Below, piece by piece: positions 34,564-42,378 of a stretch of DNA of 64,000 bases. Made by a program: the position numbers and the translations under genes. The DNA is taken from assembly GCA_020629695.1 (NCBI GenBank), contig JAHDCV010000005.1:46004-110003 (forward strand). Reading direction: 5' to 3'. How positions within the stretch are numbered: the first letter of the stretch is position 1; the number at the start of each line of letters is the position of its first letter. The DNA comes from Acidimicrobiales bacterium (GTDB lineage Bacteria > Actinomycetota > Acidimicrobiia > Acidimicrobiales > SZUA-35). Below the pieces are notes generated by a model, which was not told the origin of the DNA, ran no database searches, and saw only the letters and a program-made list of their open reading frames with translations.

Positions 34564-35565
34564 GTGAGCACGGAACCGACCCAGATCCGCCTCGTCGACT
34601 ACCCGGAGGGACTGGCGGACGACACGACCTGGACGACCACCCACGACCCGACACCGGAACTCCTCGACGGCCAGATCGAGGTCGACGTGCGGATCGTCTC
34701 GGTCGATCCCGGCATGAAGGGCTGGATCTCCCCCTGGCGGAGCTACATCGATCCGATCCGCCCGGGTGAGGTCATGCGGGCGTTCGGCATCGGCCCGGTC
34801 ACGAGATCCGCGAGCGATCGCCACGCCGTCGGCGATGTCGTGACGGGCTTCACCGGCGTGCAGACGACCGCCGTCGTGGATGCCCGCTCGATGCGGCCGG
34901 TGGATGCCGATCTCGCCCCGCTCGAGCTCCACATGAGCGTGCTCGGCATGACGGGATTCACGGGCTACTTCGGCATGCTCGATCTCGGCCGGCCCGAACC
35001 CGGCCAGACCGTCGTGGTGTCGGCGGCGTCGGGCGCGGTGGGCAACGTGGCGGCCCAGGTGGCCCGACACGAGGGCGCCCGGGTGGTCGGCATCGCCGGC
35101 GGCGCTGCGAAGTGTGCGTATCTCACCGACGAGCTCGGCCTCGACGCGGCGATCGACTACAAGACCGGATCGGTGGGCGACGCACTCGACGAGGCGTGCC
35201 CGGACGGCATCGACGTCTACTTCGACAACGTCGGCGGCGAGATCCTCGACGCCGCACTGATGCGGATCAACCGCAAGGCCCGCATCGTGATCTGCGGCGG
35301 CATCTCGCAGTACGGCGACATGACCTCGGCGGCCGGGCCGACCAACTACCTCCAGCTGATCTCGAAGAGCGCCACGATGGTCGGGTTCACGATGCTCGAC
35401 TATCTCCACCGCATTCCCGAGGCGGTCGCCGACCTGGCCGAGCGGGTCGACGACGGGACACTCGTCCACCGCCAGCACGTCCTCGGCGGCATCGAGTCGT
35501 TCCCCGAGGCGTTCCGCATGCTGTTCAACGGCGACAACCACGGAAAGCTGCTGATCCGGGTCTGA
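34564..35565 (+). CDS. NADP-dependent zinc-free MDR oxidoreductase (PTGR/CurA-like)
   Basis: A 333-residue medium-chain reductase of the NADP-dependent alkenal/one oxidoreductase group. The N-terminus SVDPGMKGWIS, central GMTGFTGYFGMLDLGRPEPGQTVVVSAASGAVGNVAAQVA (GxGxxG-type nucleotide loop), and DVYFDNVGGEILDAAL plus CGGISQY are diagnostic. No zinc ligands are seen. Members reduce the double bond of alpha,beta-unsaturated aldehydes or ketones. Starts at GTG 34564, 5 bp after DUF1330, likely co-transcribed with it. The 300-residue-plus length is normal for the family. Confidence 0.88.
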   Translation: MSTEPTQIRLVDYPEGLADDTTWTTTHDPTPELLDGQIEVDVRIVSVDPGMKGWISPWRSYIDPIRPGEVMRAFGIGPVTRSASDRHAVGDVVTGFTGVQTTAVVDARSMRPVDADLAPLELHMSVLGMTGFTGYFGMLDLGRPEPGQTVVVSAASGAVGNVAAQVARHEGARVVGIAGGAAKCAYLTDELGLDAAIDYKTGSVGDALDEACPDGIDVYFDNVGGEILDAALMRINRKARIVICGGISQYGDMTSAAGPTNYLQLISKSATMVGFTMLDYLHRIPEAVADLAERVDDGTLVHRQHVLGGIESFPEAFRMLFNGDNHGKLLIRV

Positions 35566-35582
35566 CGACCACATCGGGCTCA

Positions 35583-35599
35583 TGCCAGTTGCACTGGCA
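35583..35599. promoter_or_regulatory. Perfect inverted repeat TGCCAGT-TGC-ACTGGCA
   Basis: Seven-bp perfect arms with a 3-bp spacer, centred about 28 bp upstream of the -10 box TACGGT (35619-35624) of the DUF2855 gene, that is, over its -35 region. A dimeric regulator is expected. No regulator gene lies immediately beside it; the nearby TetR has different sites. Confidence 0.55.
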
Positions 35600-35631
35600 G
35601 AAGATCGGCGCCGGTGGCTACGGTCGCCGAG

Positions 35632-36717
35632 GTGAACTTCGACGTCGACCGCACCGAGATCCGCACGACCCGAGTGATCGTCGACGAACCCGCGCCGCTG
35701 ACGCCCGGCCAGGTCCGCCTCGGCGTGGAGCGGTTCGCGGTCACCAGCAACAACATCAGCTACGTCATCGCCGGCGACATGCTCGACTACTGGGGGTTCT
35801 TCCCGACCGACGCACCGTGGGGCCGCGTGCCCGTCATCGGGGTGGCGTCCGTGGTCGAGTCGGCCAACCCCGACATCGAAGTCGGCGGCCGCTACTTCGG
35901 CTTCCACCCGATGGCCGACGAGCACGTGGTGCTGGCCGAGCGCCGGGTTGGCGGCTTCCGGGATGTCGGCGCCCATCGCGCCGCCCACGCCGCGACCTAC
36001 ACCGACTTCGTCGACCTCGACGCCGAGGGTTCGTCGATCGACGTCGACCGGATCGACGAACACCTGCTGTTGTGGGGCATGTTCATGACCTCGTTCCTGA
36101 TCGACGACCAACTCGCCGATCGGGGATTCGGTGGCGGCTCGACCGTCATCGTCACCAGCGCCTCGTCGAAGACGTCGATCTCGCTCGCGTCGTGCCTGGC
36201 CCAGCGGTCGGAGGTGGAGGCCATCGGCCTCACGTCCGCGCGCAACCGGGCCTTCGTCGAGGGCCTCGAACTGTACGACCGGGTGACCACCTACGACGAG
36301 GTCGGCGGACTCGATGCGTCGACACCCACCGGCGTCGTCGACATGGCCGGCAACGCCGAGGTGCGGGCGAGCATCCACCGCCACTTCGGCGACGAGCTGG
36401 CCTTCTCGCTCAATGTCGGCGCCACCCACTGGGATCAGCTCCGTGGCGACGACGCCACTCCCCTACCTGGGCCGACGCCGGAGTTCTTCTTCGCCCCCGG
36501 CCAGCGCGCCAAGCGCGTCGAGGACTGGGGTGCGGCAGAGCTCGACGCCCGGATCGACCTGGCCTACCGACGCCTCGTCGACCACAGCGCCGGCTGGCTC
36601 CGGATCGAGCATCGCCGGGGCGCCGACGGCATCGAGGCGACGTATCGTGAGCTGCTCGACGGCAACGCCGATCCGGCCTCGGGCTTCATCTGCCTGCCCG
36701 GTTCGTCGCCGGCCTGA
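35632..36717 (+). CDS. DUF2855 family protein
   Basis: A 361-residue protein of the DUF2855 family, which has a distant medium-chain reductase shape. Seen: TPGQVRLGVERFAVTSNNISYVIAGDML, YWGFFPTDAPWGRVPVIGVA, TVIVTSASSKTSISLA as the nucleotide-fold strand-loop-helix, VVDMAGNAEVRASIHRHF and FFFAPGQRAKRVEDWG. Function of the family is unknown; a reductase acting on an acyl or ketone substrate is plausible. GTG 35632 is chosen because TACGGT lies exactly seven bases upstream (leaderless); an upstream GTG (35614) would precede that promoter. Confidence 0.78.
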   Translation: MNFDVDRTEIRTTRVIVDEPAPLTPGQVRLGVERFAVTSNNISYVIAGDMLDYWGFFPTDAPWGRVPVIGVASVVESANPDIEVGGRYFGFHPMADEHVVLAERRVGGFRDVGAHRAAHAATYTDFVDLDAEGSSIDVDRIDEHLLLWGMFMTSFLIDDQLADRGFGGGSTVIVTSASSKTSISLASCLAQRSEVEAIGLTSARNRAFVEGLELYDRVTTYDEVGGLDASTPTGVVDMAGNAEVRASIHRHFGDELAFSLNVGATHWDQLRGDDATPLPGPTPEFFFAPGQRAKRVEDWGAAELDARIDLAYRRLVDHSAGWLRIEHRRGADGIEATYRELLDGNADPASGFICLPGSSPA

Positions 36718-36740
36718 ACGCAGGGGGCACTGACGGGACG

Positions 36741-37337
36741 TCAGTCGAAGACCGAGAAGGCCAGCAACGCCTGCGCCCTGAGCAGGTCCGGATCGTCACC
36801 TGCCGCCATCCGCAGCAGCACGGCGTTGCACTGGATGTCGATCATCGCGGCGGCGACGTCGGTCGAGATCGACTCGGCGATCTCCCCCCGCTCCTTGGCG
36901 GCGTCGATGAGTGACGCGTAGGCACCCCGTGCCTGGCGCCGCAGCGACGCCACCCGATCCTCCACCTCAGGCGCCAGCCCCGCAGTGTGTTGAAGCCGCG
37001 CGAGCAGGCAACCGGCGGGCCCCTCCCGATCGGGCTCGGTGAACGACACGATCAGCGCGGCGAGCGAGTCCCGGATCGGCGCCTCGGGATCGACCATGGC
37101 GGCGTTCCGGACGAGCACCGTCTCCGCGTAGTGGTCGAGGGCGGCGACGACGAGCGGGTCTTCACCACCGAAGGCGCGATAGAGACCAGGCTTCGAGACC
37201 GCCGCCCGTCGGCAGATCTCGTTGAGCGAGACGGCCTCGGGGCCTTCGCTCCAGTAGGCGTCCATCGCCACCCGGACCACACGGTCGCGGGGAAACGTGG
37301 AGGGCCGACCCCGTTTCGGGCCTGCGGTTGCGCTCAC
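36741..37337 (-). CDS. TetR-family transcriptional regulator
   Basis: A 198-residue TetR repressor. N-terminal HTH at about 15-60: RDRVVRVAMDAYWSEGPEAVSLNEICRRAAVSKPGLYRAFGGED. The C-terminal ligand domain includes GPAGCLLARLQHTAGL and resembles the AcrR/NemR-like group. GTG start with GGAG six bases upstream. Divergent from an alpha/beta hydrolase; two identical palindromes in the space between are its probable operators, so it likely represses both itself and the hydrolase until a ligand is bound. Confidence 0.9.
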   Translation of the reverse strand: MSATAGPKRGRPSTFPRDRVVRVAMDAYWSEGPEAVSLNEICRRAAVSKPGLYRAFGGEDPLVVAALDHYAETVLVRNAAMVDPEAPIRDSLAALIVSFTEPDREGPAGCLLARLQHTAGLAPEVEDRVASLRRQARGAYASLIDAAKERGEIAESISTDVAAAMIDIQCNAVLLRMAAGDDPDLLRAQALLAFSVFD

Positions 37338-37359
37338 GGATGGCTCCAGATGACCTCAG

Positions 37360-37375
37360 CGTACCGTGCGGTACG
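37360..37375. promoter_or_regulatory. TetR operator 1
   Basis: CGTACC-GTGC-GGTACG, a perfect 6+6 bp inverted repeat with a 4-bp spacer, upstream of the hydrolase -10 box TAGGTT (37384-37389). Identical arms recur 38 bp away in operator 2. Confidence 0.75.
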
Positions 37376-37397
37376 AAACGGGCTAGGTTCTGCATTC

Positions 37398-37413
37398 CGT
37401 ACCTGTCGGTACG
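37398..37413. promoter_or_regulatory. TetR operator 2
   Basis: CGTACC-TGTC-GGTACG, same arms and spacer length as operator 1. It covers the expected transcription start of the hydrolase (about 37397), so binding would block initiation. Confidence 0.75.
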
Positions 37414-37436
37414 CAATTCGACCACTGGAGCGACCC

Positions 37437-38387
37437 GTGAAGAAGCTGAGCATCTACGACCGAGCGAACGCCGCCACGTTCCGAGCGATGTCGCCCGAGT
37501 GGTGGCGGGTGCGGCGCGCCCGCAAGCAGGCGATCTCGTTCGAGAACCCCGAGGTCGACATCCCGACCGAGTTCCGCACGCTGGCCGGGCGCAACATCCG
37601 CATCGCCGAGGCCGGGCCCGCCGACGGGCCGACAGTCGTGCTCCTCAGCCCGTTCCCGGAGAGCATCTTGAGCTTCGTCGGATCCTGGGAGGCGCTCACC
37701 CGATCGCTCCACGTCATCGCGATCGACCTGCCCGGCTTCGGCGCCTCCGAGGGCGACCGCAACGACATGACCCCATCCACTCAAGGATCGCTCCTCGGGG
37801 AGATTCTCGACGATCTCGACCTCACCGGCGTGCATCTCGTCGGACCCGACGTCGGTATGGCGGCTGCGCTCAGCTACGCACTCCTGCCCGACCACCGGCT
37901 GGCGAGCATGGTCGTGGGCCACAGCGTCGGTGCGCCGGGCCCCATGAAGCTCGCGATGCTCATCAACCTGATGTCACGACTGTCCATCTTGCGATGGAAC
38001 ACGGCGCTGCTCGGGGCCGGTCCCCTGATCGCGTTCACCTCGACGCTCGGAGCGATCCGCCACCGCTACAACGCGACCCAGGTCGACGACTTCAAGCGGG
38101 CCTACTCGGGCCGAGCGTTCGAGGTCATCCACTGGTTCGACGACCTCCGGACGAGCGGTCAGGAGCTCGCGGCACGAGTCCACGAGATCGAGGTTCCGAC
38201 GATGGTGTTCTGGGGTGAGCTCGATGCACTGTTCGACGTGAGCAACGCCCATCACCTCCACGATGCCCTCCCGAAGAGCGGGCTCCAGATCCTTCCCGAA
38301 GCCGGCCACCTCAGCTGGTCCGACCAGCCCGAGATGTTCGCCGCGATGGTCCTCGATTGGGTCGACGAGGGGTACCTCGCCGCCTGA
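37437..38387 (+). CDS. Alpha/beta hydrolase with Asp nucleophile
   Basis: A 316-residue alpha/beta hydrolase. The elbow is LVGPDVGMAAA with Asp138 where serine esterases have Ser, as in dehalogenases and epoxide hydrolases, but the next residue is Val, not the halide-binding Trp. The oxyanion strand is LLSPFPES rather than HGxP. The C-terminal His is in EAGHLSWSDQPEMF. Activity could be epoxide, C-C or ester hydrolysis; I cannot decide. GTG 37437 start after CTGGAG. Controlled by the divergent TetR through two palindromic sites. Confidence 0.75.
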   Translation: MKKLSIYDRANAATFRAMSPEWWRVRRARKQAISFENPEVDIPTEFRTLAGRNIRIAEAGPADGPTVVLLSPFPESILSFVGSWEALTRSLHVIAIDLPGFGASEGDRNDMTPSTQGSLLGEILDDLDLTGVHLVGPDVGMAAALSYALLPDHRLASMVVGHSVGAPGPMKLAMLINLMSRLSILRWNTALLGAGPLIAFTSTLGAIRHRYNATQVDDFKRAYSGRAFEVIHWFDDLRTSGQELAARVHEIEVPTMVFWGELDALFDVSNAHHLHDALPKSGLQILPEAGHLSWSDQPEMFAAMVLDWVDEGYLAA

Positions 38388-38421
38388 ACCGCCGGGGTGG
38401 CCGCCAGCGAGCGGCTCGCGC

Positions 38422-39048
38422 TCACGCTCCAGTGTCGACCGACACGACCTCGCACGGCCGATCGATGTCGGCGAGCCAGGCCCAGAGCGACAGCCAGGGC
38501 GCGTCGCCAGTGGTCGTCGCATGCACGCGGCCGGGCGGGTTCCAGACAACAGTGCCGGCGTCGTGGCGCAGCCAGGGACCACCATCGAATCGCCAGCGCG
38601 TCGGGCCGGTGAGGTTGAGATAGAACTCGGGCGCCGCGTGACGGTGGTCGAGATAGTCCGTGGCGGGAGCGAGCAGGAAGAGCCCGATCGCGAGGTCGTC
38701 GCCCTCGGCCAGCACGGTGTGCATGTTGCCGGAGCGATAGCCGTCGCCGACCGGCGCCCCCGGCTCGTAGTAGCGGCCGTCGTCGACCCGCCAGTCGAGC
38801 GCCGGGCCCGCGCGGTCGATCGCCTCCCCGATCGCGCCGAGCAACGGGTCGACGTCGCCCCGGAGCGTTGTGAGTGTACCCGCGAGATGGTCGGCGTGCG
38901 CCGGTGCTGCCGGCGCTGCGGCACACCCTGGCGTCCGGCTGCGCGGCAAGGCCGTCAGGAACTCGGCGACACCGACGACGCCGTCGTGGCGGGCCCGGAG
39001 GAGGTCGGCCACGACGGCGAGCACCACTCGCTGCGGATCATCGGGCAT
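38422..39048 (-). CDS. Cupin protein resembling DMSP lyases (DddQ/DddK-like)
   Basis: A 208-residue protein with a C-terminal cupin. Metal ligands fit the pattern H135-x-H137-x3-E141 (YLDHRHAAPEFY) and H176 in PPGRVHATT. Tyr143 sits two residues after the Glu, where DddK and its relatives carry the catalytic Tyr. The closing PWLSLWAWLADI also resembles that family. Such enzymes cleave dimethylsulfoniopropionate to dimethylsulfide and acrylate. A different cupin function is possible. TAGGCT lies eight bases before the ATG, giving a near-leaderless transcript. Confidence 0.55.
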   Translation of the reverse strand: MPDDPQRVVLAVVADLLRARHDGVVGVAEFLTALPRSRTPGCAAAPAAPAHADHLAGTLTTLRGDVDPLLGAIGEAIDRAGPALDWRVDDGRYYEPGAPVGDGYRSGNMHTVLAEGDDLAIGLFLLAPATDYLDHRHAAPEFYLNLTGPTRWRFDGGPWLRHDAGTVVWNPPGRVHATTTGDAPWLSLWAWLADIDRPCEVVSVDTGA

Positions 39049-39086
39049 GCCGCCGCAGCCTAGAACCGACGGATCGAGCCGTCAGC

Positions 39087-41363
39087 TCACTGGCGTGACC
39101 ACTCGTCTTCGGCCAACGCGTCGTCGACCTCGGGGTCGAATCCGCCGGGCAGCTGGATCGTGACGTCGTGCAACGTGCCGGTGTACGCGAACGGCGCCTC
39201 ATAGCGCTCCGAAACGGCCGAGCCGTGATCCATACCGACGCTCGCACCGGTCGAGTTGAACGACACCAGATACACGGGGAGGTCGACCCGCCCGCACGGC
39301 TCGCCATCGATCGCCAACTCGATCCAACCCTCGCGCCCGACCCGCTCGAGATGGACCTCGAGCACGCAGTCCCCGGCGGGAACCTCGACCGTGGACTCGA
39401 GCAGGGTGTGGGTACCGAACGCGTTGTGATCGACGACCAAGCGTCGGCCCTGGACGAACATCGTGAACCCACTCGTACCGTTGCCCGTGGCGATCATCAC
39501 CCCTTCGTCGGTGTCGCTGCCACTGATGCGTGCGGTGATGTCGACCTGGGTGTCGGTCAGCGACGCAGCGGTGCGAGTGGGGATGGGCGTCATCGGTGGC
39601 CGGTAGACGTAGCGGCGGGTCGGGCGATGGATCTCGTGGTCGCCGATCCGGGGGATGAACAGCTCCAGTCGCCGCTCGTCAAGCGGAAGCACGTTGTGGG
39701 CCTCCGCCTCCACCCACCAGAGCTCGATCAGTTCGGCGAGGCGTTCGGGCTCGGACTCGGCGAGGTCGCGACACTCCGACAGATCCGCCGAGAGGTCGTA
39801 GAGCTCCCAGCGGTCGTCCTCGAACGCGACCCCGGGGACATGCCGGGTGACCGCCTTCCACCAGACACCGTCGATCTCGGTGACCAGGGCGCGGTGCCCA
39901 CCGAACTCGAAGTACTGCCGGGTGTTCGCCGACCGAGCGTCGGCATCGTCGAGCACCGAGGCAAACGAGTGGCCGGTCACCGGCATCTGCTCGATGCCGC
40001 GGTACACCGCCGGCGGCGTGACCCCGAGGAGCTCGTAGATCGTCGGCACGATGTCGGAGACATACGCGAACTGGTCGCGTTGGGTGCCCGCACGCCCCTC
40101 CCCCAGTCCACGCGGCCAGTGCACGATCAACGGGACGTGCACACCCCCCTGATGCGTGAGGGTCTTGTACCAGCGGAAGGGTGCGTTGCCGCACTGGGCC
40201 CAACCCCACGGGTAGTTGGTGTGGCTGTTCGGTCGGCCGATGTCGTCGATGCGCTCGATCGCCTCGTCGGCCGACTGGTGCAGGCCGTTGAAGTGACGCA
40301 TCTCGTGCATCGTCCCCGCGGCTCCACCCTCCTGCGACGCGCCGTTGTCGGACAACAGCACGAGGATCGTGTTGTCGAGTTCACCCATCGCCCGGAGGCC
40401 GTCGACGAAGCGCCCGATCTGATCGTCGGTGTGGTCGAGGAACGCGGCGAACGCCTCCTGCAGCCGGGCGGCGAACCGCTGTTGGTTCTCCGACAGGTCA
40501 CCCCAGGCCTCGACCCCGGGATTCCGGGGTGCAAGCGTCGTGCCCCCGTCGATCACGCCGAGTTCGATCTGCCGGCGGAACCACCGCTCGCGGACCGAGT
40601 CCCAGCCGTCGTCGTAGCGGCCGCGGTACTTCGCCAGGTAGGCGTCGGGAGCTTGGTGTGGTGCGTGGGTCGCGCCGAACGGCAGGTAGGCGAAGAACGG
40701 TCGGTCTGGTCGGAGACCCTTGTTGTCGTTGATCATCAGCAACAGCTGGTCGACCAGATCCTCCGAAAGGTGGTATCCCTCGGCCGGTGTGGCCGGTGGA
40801 TCGATGTGGGTGTTGTCGCGCACCAACTCGGGGTGGAACTGATCGGTCTCGCCCGGGAGGAAGCCGTAGAACCGCTCGAAGCCTCGGCCCAGTGGCCACT
40901 GGTCGAACGGGCCGGCTGCGGAGATGTGGGTGCCGGGCGCGAGGTGCCACTTGCCGGCACACAGGGTGGCGTACCCCTCCTCGCGCAGGACCTCGGCGAT
41001 CGTGGCCGCGGCGTTCGACATGTGGCCGATGGCGTTGGGGAATCCGGTGACCCAGCCGGCCAGGCCGCGCATGCCGACCTCGTGCTGGGAGCGCCCGGTC
41101 AGGAGCGCGGCGCGGGTCGGCGAACACACCGGGGCCACGTGGAAGTTCGTGAACTGGACTCCCCCGGCGGCGAGCGCGTCGATGTTCGGGGTGTCGATGT
41201 CCGAGCCGTAGCAGCCGAACTGGGCGAACCCGGTGTCGTCGAGGAGGATGAACACCACGTTCGGTGCGCCGGCCTTCGGATGCCTCGGCTCGGCGAAGTG
41301 CGGTTCGGAGTCGGCCAACGTTCGGCCGATCGTGCCTCGGAAGCCGTCGGTGGGCGAAGCCAT
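39087..41363 (-). CDS. Arylsulfatase-type sulfatase (long form)
   Basis: A 758-residue sulfatase of the alkaline phosphatase superfamily. The formylglycine signature CSPTRAALLTGR has Cys80, which needs conversion by a formylglycine-generating enzyme not present in this window. Calcium ligands are in FILLDDTGF near residue 42 and VLLSDNGASQEGG. Other family parts: KWHLAPG, FFAYLPFGATHAP, HWPRG. The last 150 residues (from about 610) form a beta-rich extension also found in long Pseudomonas/actinobacterial arylsulfatases. No signal peptide, so cytoplasmic. GAGGAG six bases before ATG. Follows the MBL gene by 10 bp and shares its regulated promoter. Confidence 0.92.
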   Translation of the reverse strand: MASPTDGFRGTIGRTLADSEPHFAEPRHPKAGAPNVVFILLDDTGFAQFGCYGSDIDTPNIDALAAGGVQFTNFHVAPVCSPTRAALLTGRSQHEVGMRGLAGWVTGFPNAIGHMSNAAATIAEVLREEGYATLCAGKWHLAPGTHISAAGPFDQWPLGRGFERFYGFLPGETDQFHPELVRDNTHIDPPATPAEGYHLSEDLVDQLLLMINDNKGLRPDRPFFAYLPFGATHAPHQAPDAYLAKYRGRYDDGWDSVRERWFRRQIELGVIDGGTTLAPRNPGVEAWGDLSENQQRFAARLQEAFAAFLDHTDDQIGRFVDGLRAMGELDNTILVLLSDNGASQEGGAAGTMHEMRHFNGLHQSADEAIERIDDIGRPNSHTNYPWGWAQCGNAPFRWYKTLTHQGGVHVPLIVHWPRGLGEGRAGTQRDQFAYVSDIVPTIYELLGVTPPAVYRGIEQMPVTGHSFASVLDDADARSANTRQYFEFGGHRALVTEIDGVWWKAVTRHVPGVAFEDDRWELYDLSADLSECRDLAESEPERLAELIELWWVEAEAHNVLPLDERRLELFIPRIGDHEIHRPTRRYVYRPPMTPIPTRTAASLTDTQVDITARISGSDTDEGVMIATGNGTSGFTMFVQGRRLVVDHNAFGTHTLLESTVEVPAGDCVLEVHLERVGREGWIELAIDGEPCGRVDLPVYLVSFNSTGASVGMDHGSAVSERYEAPFAYTGTLHDVTIQLPGGFDPEVDDALAEDEWSRQ

Positions 41364-41373
41364 GGTCGTCTCC

Positions 41374-42195
41374 TCAGACCGTGATGGTGGTCAGGTCGTC
41401 GCCGATGATGATCTCACCGTCGAAGTGTTCGGCCGCTCGTGCGACCCACTCGGGGTACTGCTCGGGCGCCGGGGCGGGGACCATGTGGGTCATCGCCAGG
41501 CGCTTCGCCCCGACCCGCGCGGCCGTCTGGGCTGCGTCGACGACACTCGAGTGGTACTCGAGGATGTCCTGGGCCATCTCACCGGGGAGCAGCTCGACGA
41601 CGTCGCGTCGGAGCACAGTCTGGACGTAGACGTCGGCGTTCGCCGCAAGCTGATCGACGCCGTCGCACGGCAGGGTGTCACCGACCAACGCCGCCACCGA
41701 ACCGTCGTGCTCGAGCCGGAAGCCGATCGTCGGATGAACCGGCGCGTGCGCGGTCTCGGCCGTCGTCACCCGGACGTCGTTGATCGCGAACGAGGCGCCC
41801 GGGTCGAGTTCGGTGACCTCGAGCCGAGGCCCGTCGATCAGGGGTTCGTGGTGGTCGGTGCGATAGCCGATGTCGTCCTCGAGCATGAGGAGGGTCCGTT
41901 CGACGAGCCGGGCGGTACCGACCGGTCCCCAGATCCTGAGCGGTTTACGTTCACGGGTCCGCACCCAATGCGTGGTGATGACGTCGTTGAGCGCGCAGAC
42001 GTGATCGCTGTGCATGTGGGTGATGATCACGCCGTCGAGGTCGTCGGGTCGGACCCCGATCGCCATCATCCGCATCACGACCCCGCGACCGGCATCGACG
42101 AGGATGTTGGTGGTGCTGGCCTTCACCAACGTCGAAGGCCCCGCACGGTCGGCGCTGGGCAGCGGGGACCCCGTTCCGGTGAGGATGACGTCCAT
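41374..42195 (-). CDS. MBL-fold hydrolase (RNase Z/ElaC-like)
   Basis: A 273-residue metallo-beta-lactamase-fold enzyme. It has GTGSPLPSADRAGPSTLV near the start, the metal motif THMHSDHV (HxHxDH), AHAPVHPTIGFRLE, VGDTLPC with the bridging Asp, and MTHMVPAP for the late His. This is the arylsulfatase AtsA/RNase Z-like group, several members of which hydrolyse aryl sulfates or phosphodiesters. ATG 42195 is leaderless: TAGGTT (42204-42209, complement) lies eight bases upstream, with operator site A just beyond. First gene of an operon with the large sulfatase. Confidence 0.88.
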   Translation of the reverse strand: MDVILTGTGSPLPSADRAGPSTLVKASTTNILVDAGRGVVMRMMAIGVRPDDLDGVIITHMHSDHVCALNDVITTHWVRTRERKPLRIWGPVGTARLVERTLLMLEDDIGYRTDHHEPLIDGPRLEVTELDPGASFAINDVRVTTAETAHAPVHPTIGFRLEHDGSVAALVGDTLPCDGVDQLAANADVYVQTVLRRDVVELLPGEMAQDILEYHSSVVDAAQTAARVGAKRLAMTHMVPAPAPEQYPEWVARAAEHFDGEIIIGDDLTTITV

Positions 42196-42378
42196 GACGC
42201 TTGAACCTACCATTCTATTTTCATAGAGTGCGAAATAACATGACCGGGACGAACAGCAAGCACACGGCCAGACCGAAGAACACGAGCGCCGGCCCACAGG
42301 GCGGCGACGACGGCAATCGCAACTCCACTCAGAAACAGGCCCTCATCACGTGATCTCCAGGGTTCACAATCGTCGCGT
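42196..42378. other. Intergenic region with a possible membrane-peptide remnant
   Basis: Between the MBL gene and the esterase gene. The minus strand holds an open segment reading SGVAIAVVAALWAGARVL in one frame, which looks like a membrane helix but lacks an ATG/GTG start and ribosome site. I treat it as a remnant or chance. The right-hand end carries operator site A. Confidence 0.3.
42219..42235. promoter_or_regulatory. Operator site A of the TTTCATAG regulon
   Basis: TTTCATAGAGTGCGAAA, 9 bp upstream of the MBL-gene -10 box (42204-42209). One of four near-identical 17-bp near-palindromes (others 43535, 43591, 47738). Confidence 0.75.

Noticed and set aside
42236..42345. Small minus-strand ORF encoding a single membrane helix
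   Set aside because: No start codon with ribosome site in the helix frame, and the other frames give only short peptides; kept only as a note on the intergenic region.
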